A DNA stretch of 64,000 nucleotides from Bacteroidia bacterium (lineage in GTDB: Bacteria; Bacteroidota; Bacteroidia; CAIKAF01). The stretch covers positions 1-64,000 of the forward strand of contig JAUHWY010000013.1 in NCBI GenBank assembly GCA_030427255.1, written 5' to 3'. The translations under genes and the position numbers were made by a program. This document shows, in pieces, positions 26,088-34,452 of the stretch (position 1 is its first letter; each line of letters begins with the position of its first letter). Under the pieces are notes generated by a model, which saw nothing but the letters and a program-made list of their open reading frames with translations, was not told the DNA's origin and did no database searches.

Positions 26088-28910
26088 GTGAGCAAGCAGT
26101 TGAAAGAAGAAAATGGGTCAGTGGATTTGGAGTCCTTGGATCCTAAGTCGTTTATTTTGGTGAAAGGGGCGCGGGTGCATAACCTGAAGTCGATAGATGT
26201 AGCCATTCCGCGCGATAAGTTTGTAGTAATCACCGGTTTATCCGGGTCCGGGAAATCGAGTTTGGCGTTTGAAACCTTGTATGCCGAGGGTCAACGACGT
26301 TATGTAGAAAGTTTGTCTTCCTACGCACGACAGTTTTTGGGGCGCTTCGAAAAGCCGGATGTGGACTGGATTCAAGGAATATCGCCGGCGGTGGCGATTG
26401 AGCAAAAAGTGAATACCCGAAACCCCAGGTCAACGGTTGGCACGAGTACTGAAATCTACGACTACTTTAAGCTACTATTTGCTCGTATAGGTCGTACGTT
26501 TTCCCCGGTAAGCGGATTGGAGGTGAAGCGCCATACTGTTGAGGATGTGGTGGATTGGCTTAAACAGCAAGCCGAAGGAAAAGAATTTGTGGTTGCGGCT
26601 CCGATGGTTAAGGATGGAAAGCGAAGCTTGGAAGAGGTGTTGCAAATTAGGCAGCAACAAGGGTTTAGTCGTATTTGGGAGGATGGCGAAGCTAAGCGTA
26701 TCGAAGGCTATGAAGGAAAGTCTAAGACCCCATGGCCCGATCTTGTAATAGGTCGATTAAAGTTGGCGGGCGAGGATTGGGAAAGTGTTGCTGCAGACTA
26801 TGTGCAAACCGCCTTTTATGAGGGTGGAGGAATAGCCCATCTTTTGCCATTGGAAAAAAAGGAGGCTGCTCCTGTGGTTTTTTCAAATAGCTTCGAGGCC
26901 GATGGAATGCAATTTGAGCCACCCAGCACGGCTCTGTTTAGCTTTAATAATCCCTATGGTGCCTGCAAAACCTGCGAAGGTTTTGGAAAGGTATTGGGAA
27001 TTGATGAAGACTTGGTTATACCCAACCGCAGTTTGTCGGTGTATGAGGGCGCAGTGGCTTGCTGGAAAGGAGAAACCTTGTCGAGTTGGCAGGAAGCCTT
27101 TATGCGTGTGGCACCGGATTATGGATTTCCAATTCATACACCTTACGAAGACCTAACCGAGGTGCAAAAAAAGGTGCTTTGGGATGGCGCCAAGGAGGTA
27201 AAAGGCATTTGGGATTTTTTCGCATTCGTCGAAGAGAACATGTACAAAATCCAGTACCGAGTGTTGATGAGCAGGTACCGGGGGCAAACTACTTGTGGGG
27301 ATTGCAAAGGAACCCGACTTAGAAAGGATGCAGGCTACGTGAAGGTGGGCGGAAAGTCCATCATGGATTTGGTTTTAATGACCATAATAGACGTTGCTCA
27401 TTTCTTTGAGCAATTGGAGCTGAGGGAACATGAAGAGAAGATGGCACGGCGCTTATTGCGGGAAATTAGGGACAGGCTTCACTTTCTAAAAGAAGTGGGT
27501 TTAGGTTACCTTACCTTAAATCGGCTTTCAGGTAGCTTGTCCGGAGGAGAAAGTCAGCGGATAAATTTGGCAACCTCTTTAGGAAGCAGTTTGGTGGGGT
27601 CCATGTATATATTGGATGAGCCAAGCATTGGATTGCATCCGCGCGATACGGAGCGGCTTATAGCTGTTGTGGAGCGGCTTAGAGAAGAGGGCAATACGGT
27701 GTTGGTGGTTGAGCACGATGAAGCATTTATGCATCGAGCAGACTACTTGTTGGATTTGGGGCCGGAAGCAGGAAGCGAAGGCGGATATCTGGTGGCCTGC
27801 GGAAGTCCCAAAGAAGTAATGAAAGCAGGCAAAGGCTATACCGCCGCTTACTTGAACGGAACGATGCAATTGGCCATGCCTAGCTCAAAGCGAAAGTGGA
27901 AACAGCGGGTTGTTGTGGAGCGTGCAGCGGAGCATAACTTAAAGGATTTAACCGTTGAGTTTCCCTTGGGGGTAATGACGGTAGTGGCAGGCGTGAGTGG
28001 GTCGGGGAAAACCACATTGGTAAAACGAATATTGTACCCGGCGCTAAAGAAGTATTATGGAGGCCATGCCGGTGCTACCGGTAAGTTTGGAAAATTGAGT
28101 GGAGATTTGGATGGGCTAACCGACGTGGAGTTGGTGGATCAAAACCCAATAGGAAAGTCAAGCAGGTCAAATCCGGTTACCTACATAAAGGCTTATGATG
28201 AAATCCGAAACTTATATGCAGGGTTGAGCCTATCCAAAAGCCGGGGTTACAAACCGGCCCATTTTAGCTTTAATGTTGCCGGAGGCCGGTGTGAAATGTG
28301 CGAAGGAGAGGGGATTGTACGGGTAGAAATGCAGTTTATGGCTGATTTAGAGCTGGAATGTGAGGCGTGCAAAGGAAAACGGTTTAAAGAGGAGTTGTTG
28401 GAAGTAAGCTATGAAGGCAAGCATATTAGCGATGTTTTGGAAATGACCATTGATGAAGCCTTGGTTTTTTTCCAGAAAGAAGGCAAAGCGAGTCCATTGG
28501 ACAAGAAAATAGTGAAGAAGCTATTACCTCTTCAGGAAGTGGGCCTAGGGTATGTAAAAATGGGTCAAAGCAGCAGCACCCTTAGCGGTGGTGAAGCTCA
28601 GCGGGTAAAACTGGCGTATTTTTTGAGCAAAGGCCAACAGGAGGGAAAGAAGTTGTTTTTGTTTGATGAACCTACCACAGGACTTCATACACATGATGTT
28701 GGAAGATTATTAAAAGCCTTTGATGCTCTGGTAGACTTAGGCCATAGCGTGCTTGTAATTGAGCACAACATTTCGGTAATGAAATATGCAGATTGGTTGA
28801 TAGAGTTAGGGCCGGAAGGTGGGCCGGAGGGAGGACATTTGCTTTTTAGCGGGCCTCCTGAGGGATTAAAGGCAGCGTCAAAGGACTCTGTAACCTCAAG
28901 ATATGTATGA
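26088..28910 (+). CDS. uvrA: Excinuclease ABC subunit A
   Basis: ATP-dependent DNA damage sensor of nucleotide-excision repair. Two ABC ATPase halves are visible: GLSGSGKSSLAFETLYAEGQ and SGGESQRINLA with LDEPSIGLHPRDTERL in the first, GVSGSGKTTLV and SGGEAQRVKLA with FDEPTTGLH in the second. Zinc-finger pairs are present (CKTCEGFG, CGDCKGTR; CEMCEGEG, CEACKGKR). I prefer GTG 26088 (VSKQLKEENG) to ATG 26040, because a perfect TATCTTTG box occupies 26075-26082, inside the longer frame, and the first 16 residues of that frame do not look like UvrA. The alternative start would add 16 residues. No terminator is visible downstream. Confidence 0.95.
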   Translation: MSKQLKEENGSVDLESLDPKSFILVKGARVHNLKSIDVAIPRDKFVVITGLSGSGKSSLAFETLYAEGQRRYVESLSSYARQFLGRFEKPDVDWIQGISPAVAIEQKVNTRNPRSTVGTSTEIYDYFKLLFARIGRTFSPVSGLEVKRHTVEDVVDWLKQQAEGKEFVVAAPMVKDGKRSLEEVLQIRQQQGFSRIWEDGEAKRIEGYEGKSKTPWPDLVIGRLKLAGEDWESVAADYVQTAFYEGGGIAHLLPLEKKEAAPVVFSNSFEADGMQFEPPSTALFSFNNPYGACKTCEGFGKVLGIDEDLVIPNRSLSVYEGAVACWKGETLSSWQEAFMRVAPDYGFPIHTPYEDLTEVQKKVLWDGAKEVKGIWDFFAFVEENMYKIQYRVLMSRYRGQTTCGDCKGTRLRKDAGYVKVGGKSIMDLVLMTIIDVAHFFEQLELREHEEKMARRLLREIRDRLHFLKEVGLGYLTLNRLSGSLSGGESQRINLATSLGSSLVGSMYILDEPSIGLHPRDTERLIAVVERLREEGNTVLVVEHDEAFMHRADYLLDLGPEAGSEGGYLVACGSPKEVMKAGKGYTAAYLNGTMQLAMPSSKRKWKQRVVVERAAEHNLKDLTVEFPLGVMTVVAGVSGSGKTTLVKRILYPALKKYYGGHAGATGKFGKLSGDLDGLTDVELVDQNPIGKSSRSNPVTYIKAYDEIRNLYAGLSLSKSRGYKPAHFSFNVAGGRCEMCEGEGIVRVEMQFMADLELECEACKGKRFKEELLEVSYEGKHISDVLEMTIDEALVFFQKEGKASPLDKKIVKKLLPLQEVGLGYVKMGQSSSTLSGGEAQRVKLAYFLSKGQQEGKKLFLFDEPTTGLHTHDVGRLLKAFDALVDLGHSVLVIEHNISVMKYADWLIELGPEGGPEGGHLLFSGPPEGLKAASKDSVTSRYV

Positions 28911-28948
28911 TGTGGATTTTTTGTGAAAAGTTTAACATCGTATTATGA

Positions 28949-28979
28949 TTGGATTTCAATTAGCTTTTTAGTATTTTAG
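28949..28979 (+). promoter_or_regulatory. Promoter upstream of the small secreted protein
   Basis: TTG at 28949-28951, a 20-base spacer and TATTTTAG at 28972-28979 (one mismatch). The ATG follows 17 bases later, so the leader is about 13 bases. Confidence 0.4.
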
Positions 28980-28996
28980 CACAAAAGTAGGTTTCG

Positions 28997-29446
28997 ATGA
29001 AAAATATCTATTCAAACATGATTTCGAAAGGAGTAGCTCTCCTGTCGTTCTTTTTGATTGTTGGTGGAGCGAATGCTCAAAACAATCAATGGAATTTGGT
29101 GCAAAGCACGCCTAAAGTGGACATTTTCGAGCAGACGGATGTCGTATGCAACATTACCGCAGCGAATGTTGATATGATGTACACCTTCTTGAAAATGAAG
29201 AACAAAACGGCCAGCGATGTACAAGTTTCTTTCCTAATGGCGATTTATTACGACAACCAATGCCGTACTTGCGCTAATAGCGAATATGAATTCACTATTA
29301 ATATTCCCGCCGGACAAACCATTTCCGGAGATTGCGTATTTGATACCGCAGAAAAAGGGATGTTAAGTATATTTCAAAAGAACTTAAGCCAACCAAATTA
29401 TAGCGATTATACACGCTATGAATTGCAAAACCTTGTAATTCAATAA
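28997..29446 (+). CDS. Small secreted protein of unknown function
   Basis: This 149-residue protein has a signal peptide (residues 1-27, ending GGANAQ). The remainder looks like a compact beta-rich domain (VDIFEQTDVVCNITAANV, FTINIPAGQTISGDCVF) with four Cys, two of them as CRTC. I do not recognise a family. It lies 23 bases in front of the reelin-like/PKD gene on the same strand, so the two are probably co-transcribed; a partner or chaperone role is only a guess. The paralogous reelin-like/PKD gene at 7472-10105 has no such neighbour. Confidence 0.75.
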   Translation: MKNIYSNMISKGVALLSFFLIVGGANAQNNQWNLVQSTPKVDIFEQTDVVCNITAANVDMMYTFLKMKNKTASDVQVSFLMAIYYDNQCRTCANSEYEFTINIPAGQTISGDCVFDTAEKGMLSIFQKNLSQPNYSDYTRYELQNLVIQ

Positions 29447-29469
29447 ACGGTCTTTAATTTCTGCTCAAG

Positions 29470-31698
29470 ATGGTCAAGCACAATAATATCATCTGGGTAG
29501 TTGCTATGCTTACGGGGGCGAGCTTTCTGAATGTGAAGGCTCAAACTTGCAATATTAGTGTTACTACTGCCCAAAACCCGGTATGTAAAGGTACGGACGT
29601 AATTGTAAATGCGACTGGTGCCATACAAAACGCCGGATCCTATAACTTCGATTTCAATGGAGGTGGATTGCCGCCCGGATGGGGTACAACGGGGTCAAGT
29701 TTTTTTAATGCCCCTTGTTTGCCTAGTCCTGATGGTACTCCTTACTATTGGGCTGGGTCCGCAGGAACATTGACTCCGCAGCTTGAAACAGCTGATTTGG
29801 ATGTGTCCGGAGGGGGAACCATCGATTTTGAATTCGTAATGGAACAACAAGGAGGGGCACAACCTTGTGAGGGACCCGACTTGTCTACTGAAGGGTTTTC
29901 TGTTCAATATTCTACCAATGCCGGTGCAACTTGGGTTGATATTACCTACTTTTCTCCGGGTGGGTTTCAATTACCAGCGAACCCGGGGCCTCCTGCCACT
30001 GGTGTTGCCAATGGTCCGACCCCTTACACGGTTTGGAACACCGTTTCTATACCAATCCCCCCTGGAGCACAAACACCAAGTACTCGATTTCGTTGGATTC
30101 AAATATATTCCTCTGGATCTTGTTGCGATAACTGGGGGCTTGACAATATCGTAATTAATGCAGGGTCGCTATCTAACATGTCTTGGTCTACCGGTTTAAC
30201 CGGAACCCCGGGTCAAGCTGGTACAGATACATTATTTGCGCTACAAAACGATAGTTGTGTTATTGTAACTATTGCGGACACTTCCGGTCTTACCTGCACA
30301 GACACACTCTGTATTCAAGTGGTAGACCTTCCCACCGCTTTGGCTACTTTCCAAGACCCCAGCTGCGCCGGAGATGCAGTAACCATTCAGGGGTCGATTT
30401 CTACACCCGTTGGCAGTGTGGTGAATTGGGAATATGATTTCGATAACAACGGTACCTTCGAAACAACCAGTACAACAGGGGACGTTCCCTTCCCCAATCC
30501 CATTCCAGGAACTTATAATGTGCCCATGCGAATTACCAACAGTGGTGGATGCGAGCACGATACTGTTTTGGTACTTACTCGGAATCCAAGACCCAACATT
30601 AATCTTAATGCCAATCCTCTGAATATTTGTCAAGGACAGCCTTTGGATTTGATTACAACCACCGGAATTAATAACCCTCCCGGATTTACTACCACCGTTG
30701 ACTCCTTAATTTGGGATTTTACCAACGATGGATCTATAGATTCAAACACTTTAGTATTGGATACCCTAAATTATGCGTTTAGCATGAGTGGTTCCATTAC
30801 AGTTAAGGTTACGGCTATTTCAAGCGAAGGTTGTCGTAGGGAAGATTCCATTCAAGTTACGGTTCGACCAGGTCCCACTGCTGACTTTTCCGTGCAAGAT
30901 GTGTGTATTGGAGACCCCTTGCAACTCACCAATAACTCGGTAATTGATACCGGAGGAACCATAGCTTTGGCGCTTTGGACAGCAGATGGGCCCAGTGGCA
31001 ACCAAAGCGGCACAGGAACTAGTCCGAATTTTAGTTTTGATGCATCAGGGCAGCATACCATGTTCTTATTTTTAGAGTCTTCCACAGGTTGCTCAGATTC
31101 GGTGGAAGTTCCATTCGAAGTGTATCCTGAATTGCAAGCAGATTTTGAAAGTACTCCTATTTGCTTCAATGAAGTCCTCTTTGCCGATGCATCCTTCGGC
31201 GGCGAAGGTGAGTATAGTTATACTTGGACAATGGTTGGAAGCGACAACCAAGACACGGTTTATACAAACACAGATAGTTTTGTCCATATTTTTCCTAGCG
31301 ATAATGACACGCTAGTTACCTTGTTGGTTGAAGATGCCAATGGTTGTAGATCGGACACCACTAAATTGGTGAATGTGGTTGGTGAAATTCCATTGCCTAA
31401 TATGCCAAATGCCTTGGTATTGAACCCACAATTTGATGGAAACGACAAGTTAGACTTCACAACCTTTGCACCCGGTTTTAACCAGTGTTACGACTACGAG
31501 CTTACCATTTATAACCGTTGGGGAGTCTCTGTCTACGTGGCAGAAAATGTTGCCTCTGCTCCGGATTTAGATTGCTCAGATTGTTTTAAAGGACTTACCG
31601 AAGGTGATACGCAACTTTCCAAAGGAACGTATTACTGGACCATTACCGGAAACAGAGGTTTGGAGGCCAATGGAACAATTACAATTTTCGAGCGTTGA
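29470..31698 (+). CDS. Secreted reelin-like/PKD protein with type B-like sorting domain
   Basis: This 742-residue protein has a signal peptide (ending FLNVKAQ) and a reelin-like N-terminal domain (about 30-230; EGFSVQYSTNAG, VDITYFSPGG, SGSCCDNWGLDNIVI) nearly parallel to residues 22-230 of the protein at 7472-10105. Four or five degenerate PKD/Ig-like modules follow (WEYDFDNNG, LIWDFTNDGS, YTWTMVGSDN). The last ~95 residues (YELTIYNRWGVSVYVAENV, GTYYWTITGN) resemble the type B T9SS sorting domain but lack the usual PNxFSPNxDGxND opening (here PNALVLNPQFDGNDKLDF). It is probably exported with, or assisted by, the small protein upstream. A strong terminator follows. Confidence 0.87.
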   Translation: MVKHNNIIWVVAMLTGASFLNVKAQTCNISVTTAQNPVCKGTDVIVNATGAIQNAGSYNFDFNGGGLPPGWGTTGSSFFNAPCLPSPDGTPYYWAGSAGTLTPQLETADLDVSGGGTIDFEFVMEQQGGAQPCEGPDLSTEGFSVQYSTNAGATWVDITYFSPGGFQLPANPGPPATGVANGPTPYTVWNTVSIPIPPGAQTPSTRFRWIQIYSSGSCCDNWGLDNIVINAGSLSNMSWSTGLTGTPGQAGTDTLFALQNDSCVIVTIADTSGLTCTDTLCIQVVDLPTALATFQDPSCAGDAVTIQGSISTPVGSVVNWEYDFDNNGTFETTSTTGDVPFPNPIPGTYNVPMRITNSGGCEHDTVLVLTRNPRPNINLNANPLNICQGQPLDLITTTGINNPPGFTTTVDSLIWDFTNDGSIDSNTLVLDTLNYAFSMSGSITVKVTAISSEGCRREDSIQVTVRPGPTADFSVQDVCIGDPLQLTNNSVIDTGGTIALALWTADGPSGNQSGTGTSPNFSFDASGQHTMFLFLESSTGCSDSVEVPFEVYPELQADFESTPICFNEVLFADASFGGEGEYSYTWTMVGSDNQDTVYTNTDSFVHIFPSDNDTLVTLLVEDANGCRSDTTKLVNVVGEIPLPNMPNALVLNPQFDGNDKLDFTTFAPGFNQCYDYELTIYNRWGVSVYVAENVASAPDLDCSDCFKGLTEGDTQLSKGTYYWTITGNRGLEANGTITIFER

Positions 31699-31723
31699 TT
31701 TTTCTCGACACCAAAAATTGCTT

Positions 31724-31753
31724 AAAGCCGACCCAAGGGTCGGCTTTTTTCTT
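31724..31753 (+). terminator. Terminator of the small secreted/reelin-like unit
   Basis: Stem AAAGCCGACCC/GGGTCGGCTTT with a very short loop, followed by TTT and a T-rich tail. Confidence 0.85.
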
Positions 31754-31788
31754 TTATACCCAAGCTATTTTCTGCTTACAAGCCGGTG

Positions 31789-32191
31789 GAGCGGTCTTGC
31801 GTTTTCAAGACGAAGTTCCTGACCACAGCGTCAGGGCCGAAGTTCTTGACTCACAGATACTGACCGCAGCGTCAGTACACAGCGTCAGGGCCGAAGTTCT
31901 TGACTCACAGATACTGACCGCAGCGTCAGTACACAGCGTCAGGGCCGAAGTTCCTACCCAAAGTGTCAGGGCTTAAGTTCTTGACTAACAGATACTACCT
32001 CAGTATCAGTACGCAGCGCCAGTACGCAGCGTCAGTGCGCAGCGTCAGTGCGCAGCGTCAGTAAGAAGCGTCAGTAAGAAGCGTCAGCAGTAAGCGTCAG
32101 CAGTAAGCGTCAACACAAAGCGTCAACACAAAGCGTCAACACAAAGCGTCAAGGGAATGACTCACAGCCAGAACAGTAAGGCATCAACCGT
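31789..32191. repeat. TIR-array element, copy 4 (longest, two kinds of internal repeat)
   Basis: The head TGCGTTTTCAAGACGAAG, followed by CCTGACCACAGCGTCAGG, matches the head of the copy at 62460. The right end GCATCAACCGT (32181-32191) matches the terminal inverted repeat; the left one (about 31789-31799) is degenerate. Inside lie two full and one partial 54-base units (starting 31834, 31888, 31942) and then eleven 13-base units at 32008-32150. No long ORF fits; short frames across it are incidental. Confidence 0.7.
32008..32150. repeat. Array of eleven 13-bp units in identical runs
   Basis: Each 13-mer ends AGCGTC (one has AGCGCC) and has a seven-base variable part. Neighbours come in matching runs: AGTACGC twice, AGTGCGC twice, AGTAAGA twice, AGCAGTA twice and AACACAA three times. 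The period is not a multiple of three, so it is noncoding. Confidence 0.85.
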
Positions 32192-32327
32192 CTCAAAATG
32201 CCATGGGGCAGAACTTCACTTCCGAAAATGAAGATAGGTAGTTATACAGGGCTAATTTCCTGAAAAATTTAAGGGCCTAAAGGAGCAGAAAGGAATTCTG
32301 AAAAATGCAGTTAAGGGTTAGATTTCC

Positions 32328-32891
32328 TTAAGCATATGCATTTTTCATTAATTGGATTAGACTGCCACCGGATTGTTTATCCAGTTGAATGGTCATTCTA
32401 ATCTTTTTGTTTTGCTTTGAAATGAAGATACGCCTTCCTGAGTCCGGAATAATCTTTGGTCCGTGCAGTATAGGCTTCATTTCAGGTTTGAGGGCAATGG
32501 AAAGGTTCCCTTGAAGATTTTTACAAAAGAGCACGTACCGTTTGTTGTCTATTTGAATGGCGGCAGCATACTTCATTCTGTTTTTTTCCATGGTAATGGT
32601 TTCTACGCCATACCTGTTGGAAATGTAGCGAATAAGATTTGCAATGATGAGTACAGCCCACAGACTAAAGCCTAAAATGGCCGCCCATTGGGTATTCCAT
32701 CGGTAGGAAAGCACTAATGCAAGCACGAGAGGGAGACCAAGGCTCAACAAAAAACAAAACTGATACCATTCTCGTTTCAACTTGTTTTTGTCACCACGAT
32801 AAAAGGTTCTTATGTACACGCGAATCACGTTTCCATATTGGGTAAAATGAACTCTTTCGCCCAGTGTTTGAGTACACGTAGGTTGTGCCAT
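32328..32891 (-). CDS. Membrane protein of unknown function
   Basis: A 187-residue protein with two adjacent membrane helices (about residues 45-62 and 68-88). They separate a short cytoplasmic N-terminus from a beta-rich C-terminal domain (MKYAAAIQIDNKRYVLFC ... RRIFISKQNKKIRMTIQL). The layout resembles small PH-like membrane proteins, but I cannot assign a family. It stands alone on its strand. A TACATTTG box lies about 32 bases upstream. Downstream is the repeat at 31789-32191. No signs of transfer or truncation. Confidence 0.7.
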   Translation of the reverse strand: MAQPTCTQTLGERVHFTQYGNVIRVYIRTFYRGDKNKLKREWYQFCFLLSLGLPLVLALVLSYRWNTQWAAILGFSLWAVLIIANLIRYISNRYGVETITMEKNRMKYAAAIQIDNKRYVLFCKNLQGNLSIALKPEMKPILHGPKIIPDSGRRIFISKQNKKIRMTIQLDKQSGGSLIQLMKNAYA

Positions 32892-33275
32892 AAACTGCCT
32901 TTAGTCTTCTAACTTGGTGGTACAAATGTACTTAATATTTTGAAATTGTGGCCGATTTGTGTTCTTTTTTTGACCTTTTTGTCTATATTTTGGAATTCAA
33001 CAAGGTTTTTGGTTCTTTCGACTGTTATCTATACGGCTAGCTTATGCCTTAATTTATAGCTAATCAAGTCTTTAATTTATTCAACGGAATCAGTGAAGGA
33101 CTAAATGGTCTGTTTTTGGACTTGGTCCCAAAAGGCCTGCCGCATGCTCCATTGTTTAGTTTATTATGGGACTGTTAAGGGTACTTTTTCCGTTTTCAAT
33201 CGAAAATTTAGAGAGGGTTCACTTATTCCGTACATTTCATGGATGGCTATACCCACGCATCCACCAAGAAAAACC
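32892..33275. other. AT-rich intergenic region, nothing further recognised
   Basis: About 390 bases between the membrane protein gene and smpB, both transcribed outwards. Apart from the promoter box of the left gene (minus-strand TACATTTG at 32923-32930) and the smpB box at 33276 I see no gene, RNA, palindrome or repeat here. Confidence 0.6.
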
Positions 33276-33283
33276 TAATTTTG
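33276..33283 (+). promoter_or_regulatory. -7 box four bases before smpB start
   Basis: TAATTTTG, then TCCC, then ATG 33288; no convincing -33 element. Predicts a leaderless mRNA. Confidence 0.5.
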
Positions 33284-33287
33284 TCCC

Positions 33288-33743
33288 ATGAGTTTGGTTA
33301 AACTAGATGTACGGAATAAAAAGGCCTTCTTTAATTACGAAATTGTAGATCAGTTAACTGCAGGATTAGTGCTAAAGGGTACTGAAATTAAGGCGCTTAA
33401 AGAAGGAAAGGGTAGTCTTTCCGAAGCCTTTTGTGTGATCGACGGAGATGAGCTTTGGGTTAGAAATATGTTCGTAGGGGCCTATACATTAGGTACCGAC
33501 GCAAACCATAGCCCACGCAGGCAAAGAAAATTGCTTGTGCATAAACACGAACTCAGAAAGTGGCATCAGCGCGTAAAAGAAAAGGGCTATACCATAGTTC
33601 CTCTGAAGCTTTACTTAAACGAAAAAGGTTTAGCTAAACTGGATATTGGATTAGCTAAGGGGAAAAAGACCCACGACAAACGCGAAAGTATCAAGCAACG
33701 CGATGCCAAAAGAGAAATTGACCGCGCAAAAAAGCAATTTTAA
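33288..33743 (+). CDS. smpB: SsrA-binding protein
   Basis: Binds tmRNA and delivers it to stalled ribosomes for trans-translation. The 151-residue protein matches the family: RNKKAFFNYEI near the start, TAGLVLKGTEIKALKEGKGSL, the AYTLGTDANHSPRRQRKLLVHK segment, and the basic C-terminal tail KGKKTHDKRESIKQRDAKREIDR that folds in the decoding centre. It converges on pcm with a four-base overlap of the 3' ends and no terminator between them, so the two transcripts would be antisense to one another at their ends. Confidence 0.97.
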   Translation: MSLVKLDVRNKKAFFNYEIVDQLTAGLVLKGTEIKALKEGKGSLSEAFCVIDGDELWVRNMFVGAYTLGTDANHSPRRQRKLLVHKHELRKWHQRVKEKGYTIVPLKLYLNEKGLAKLDIGLAKGKKTHDKRESIKQRDAKREIDRAKKQF

Positions 33744-34393
33744 ATATCTGTGGCTCTTTCCGGAAGCATGGGCACAAATCGAAAGGTGCCAAAGGATTCC
33801 TTATGATAGGTTCCTTCCATTGATTTGCTAATCCGAAGCATTTCTTGGGTCTCTCCGGCACCTACCGGAATTACAAGAATTCCTCCCGGAGCCAGTTGCT
33901 CGAGTAAGCATTCCGGAACCTCGGGAGCACCACAAGTAACCAAAATCCGATCAAAAGGAGCATAGGCCTTTTTACCTGCATACCCATCCCCATAAAAGAG
34001 CCGTAGTTTGTAAGGAAACTTGCGTAAAAGGATTTTACTGCGGTCGTACAACAATCGCTGCCGCTCCACCGAGAATACCTGCATTTTTAAAGCCGCTAAC
34101 ACACAGGTTTGGTATCCGGAGCCTGTGCCGATTTCCAATACCTTAAGGCCGGGTTCGGGCTTGAGTAGGGCACTTTGAAAGGCTACCGTATAGGGTTGCG
34201 AAATGGTTTGGCCGGCTCCAATTTTAAAAGCGGTATCCTGATACGCAAATCGGTCAAATTGTGAATCCAAAAATAAATGCCTTGGAATGGATCCGATGGC
34301 TTCCAAAACTCCTTCGTGTTCGATTCCCTTTTGCCTGAGCAACTCAACCAGCTGCTTTCTTTGTCCTTGATACTTATAGGAGTCACCTTCCAT
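33740..34393 (-). CDS. pcm: Protein-L-isoaspartate O-methyltransferase
   Basis: Repairs damaged aspartyl and asparaginyl residues by SAM-dependent methylation of L-isoaspartate. The 217-residue product shows the family's pre-motif IGAGQTISQPYTVAFQSALL, the SAM-binding motif LEIGTGSGYQTCVLA, RILVTCGAPEVP, and the post-motif LAPGGILVIPVG. It is slightly shorter than some homologues but complete. A consensus -7 box lies four bases before the ATG. It is divergent from the Gfo/Idh gene, which starts 59 bases away. Confidence 0.93.
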   Translation of the reverse strand: MEGDSYKYQGQRKQLVELLRQKGIEHEGVLEAIGSIPRHLFLDSQFDRFAYQDTAFKIGAGQTISQPYTVAFQSALLKPEPGLKVLEIGTGSGYQTCVLAALKMQVFSVERQRLLYDRSKILLRKFPYKLRLFYGDGYAGKKAYAPFDRILVTCGAPEVPECLLEQLAPGGILVIPVGAGETQEMLRISKSMEGTYHKESFGTFRFVPMLPERATDI

Positions 34394-34397
34394 TCCG

Positions 34398-34405
34398 CAA
34401 AAATA
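34398..34405 (-). promoter_or_regulatory. -7 box four bases before pcm start
   Basis: On the minus strand TATTTTTG, then CGGA, then ATG (34393). Predicts leaderless transcription. Confidence 0.5.
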
Positions 34406-34430
34406 GGGAATGGTAAATATATTTTAATAG

Positions 34431-34438
34431 TACATTTG
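34431..34438 (+). promoter_or_regulatory. -7 box (TACATTTG) of the Gfo/Idh gene
   Basis: Perfect TAnnTTTG, 14 bases before ATG 34453; gives a leader of about ten bases. Confidence 0.55.
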
Positions 34439-34452
34439 CCAAAAGCCAACGG

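Noticed and set aside
31811-32150. Coding repeat protein
   Set aside because: Unit lengths of 13 and 54 bases mix frames, stops appear quickly, and the sequence matches a noncoding family elsewhere in the window.
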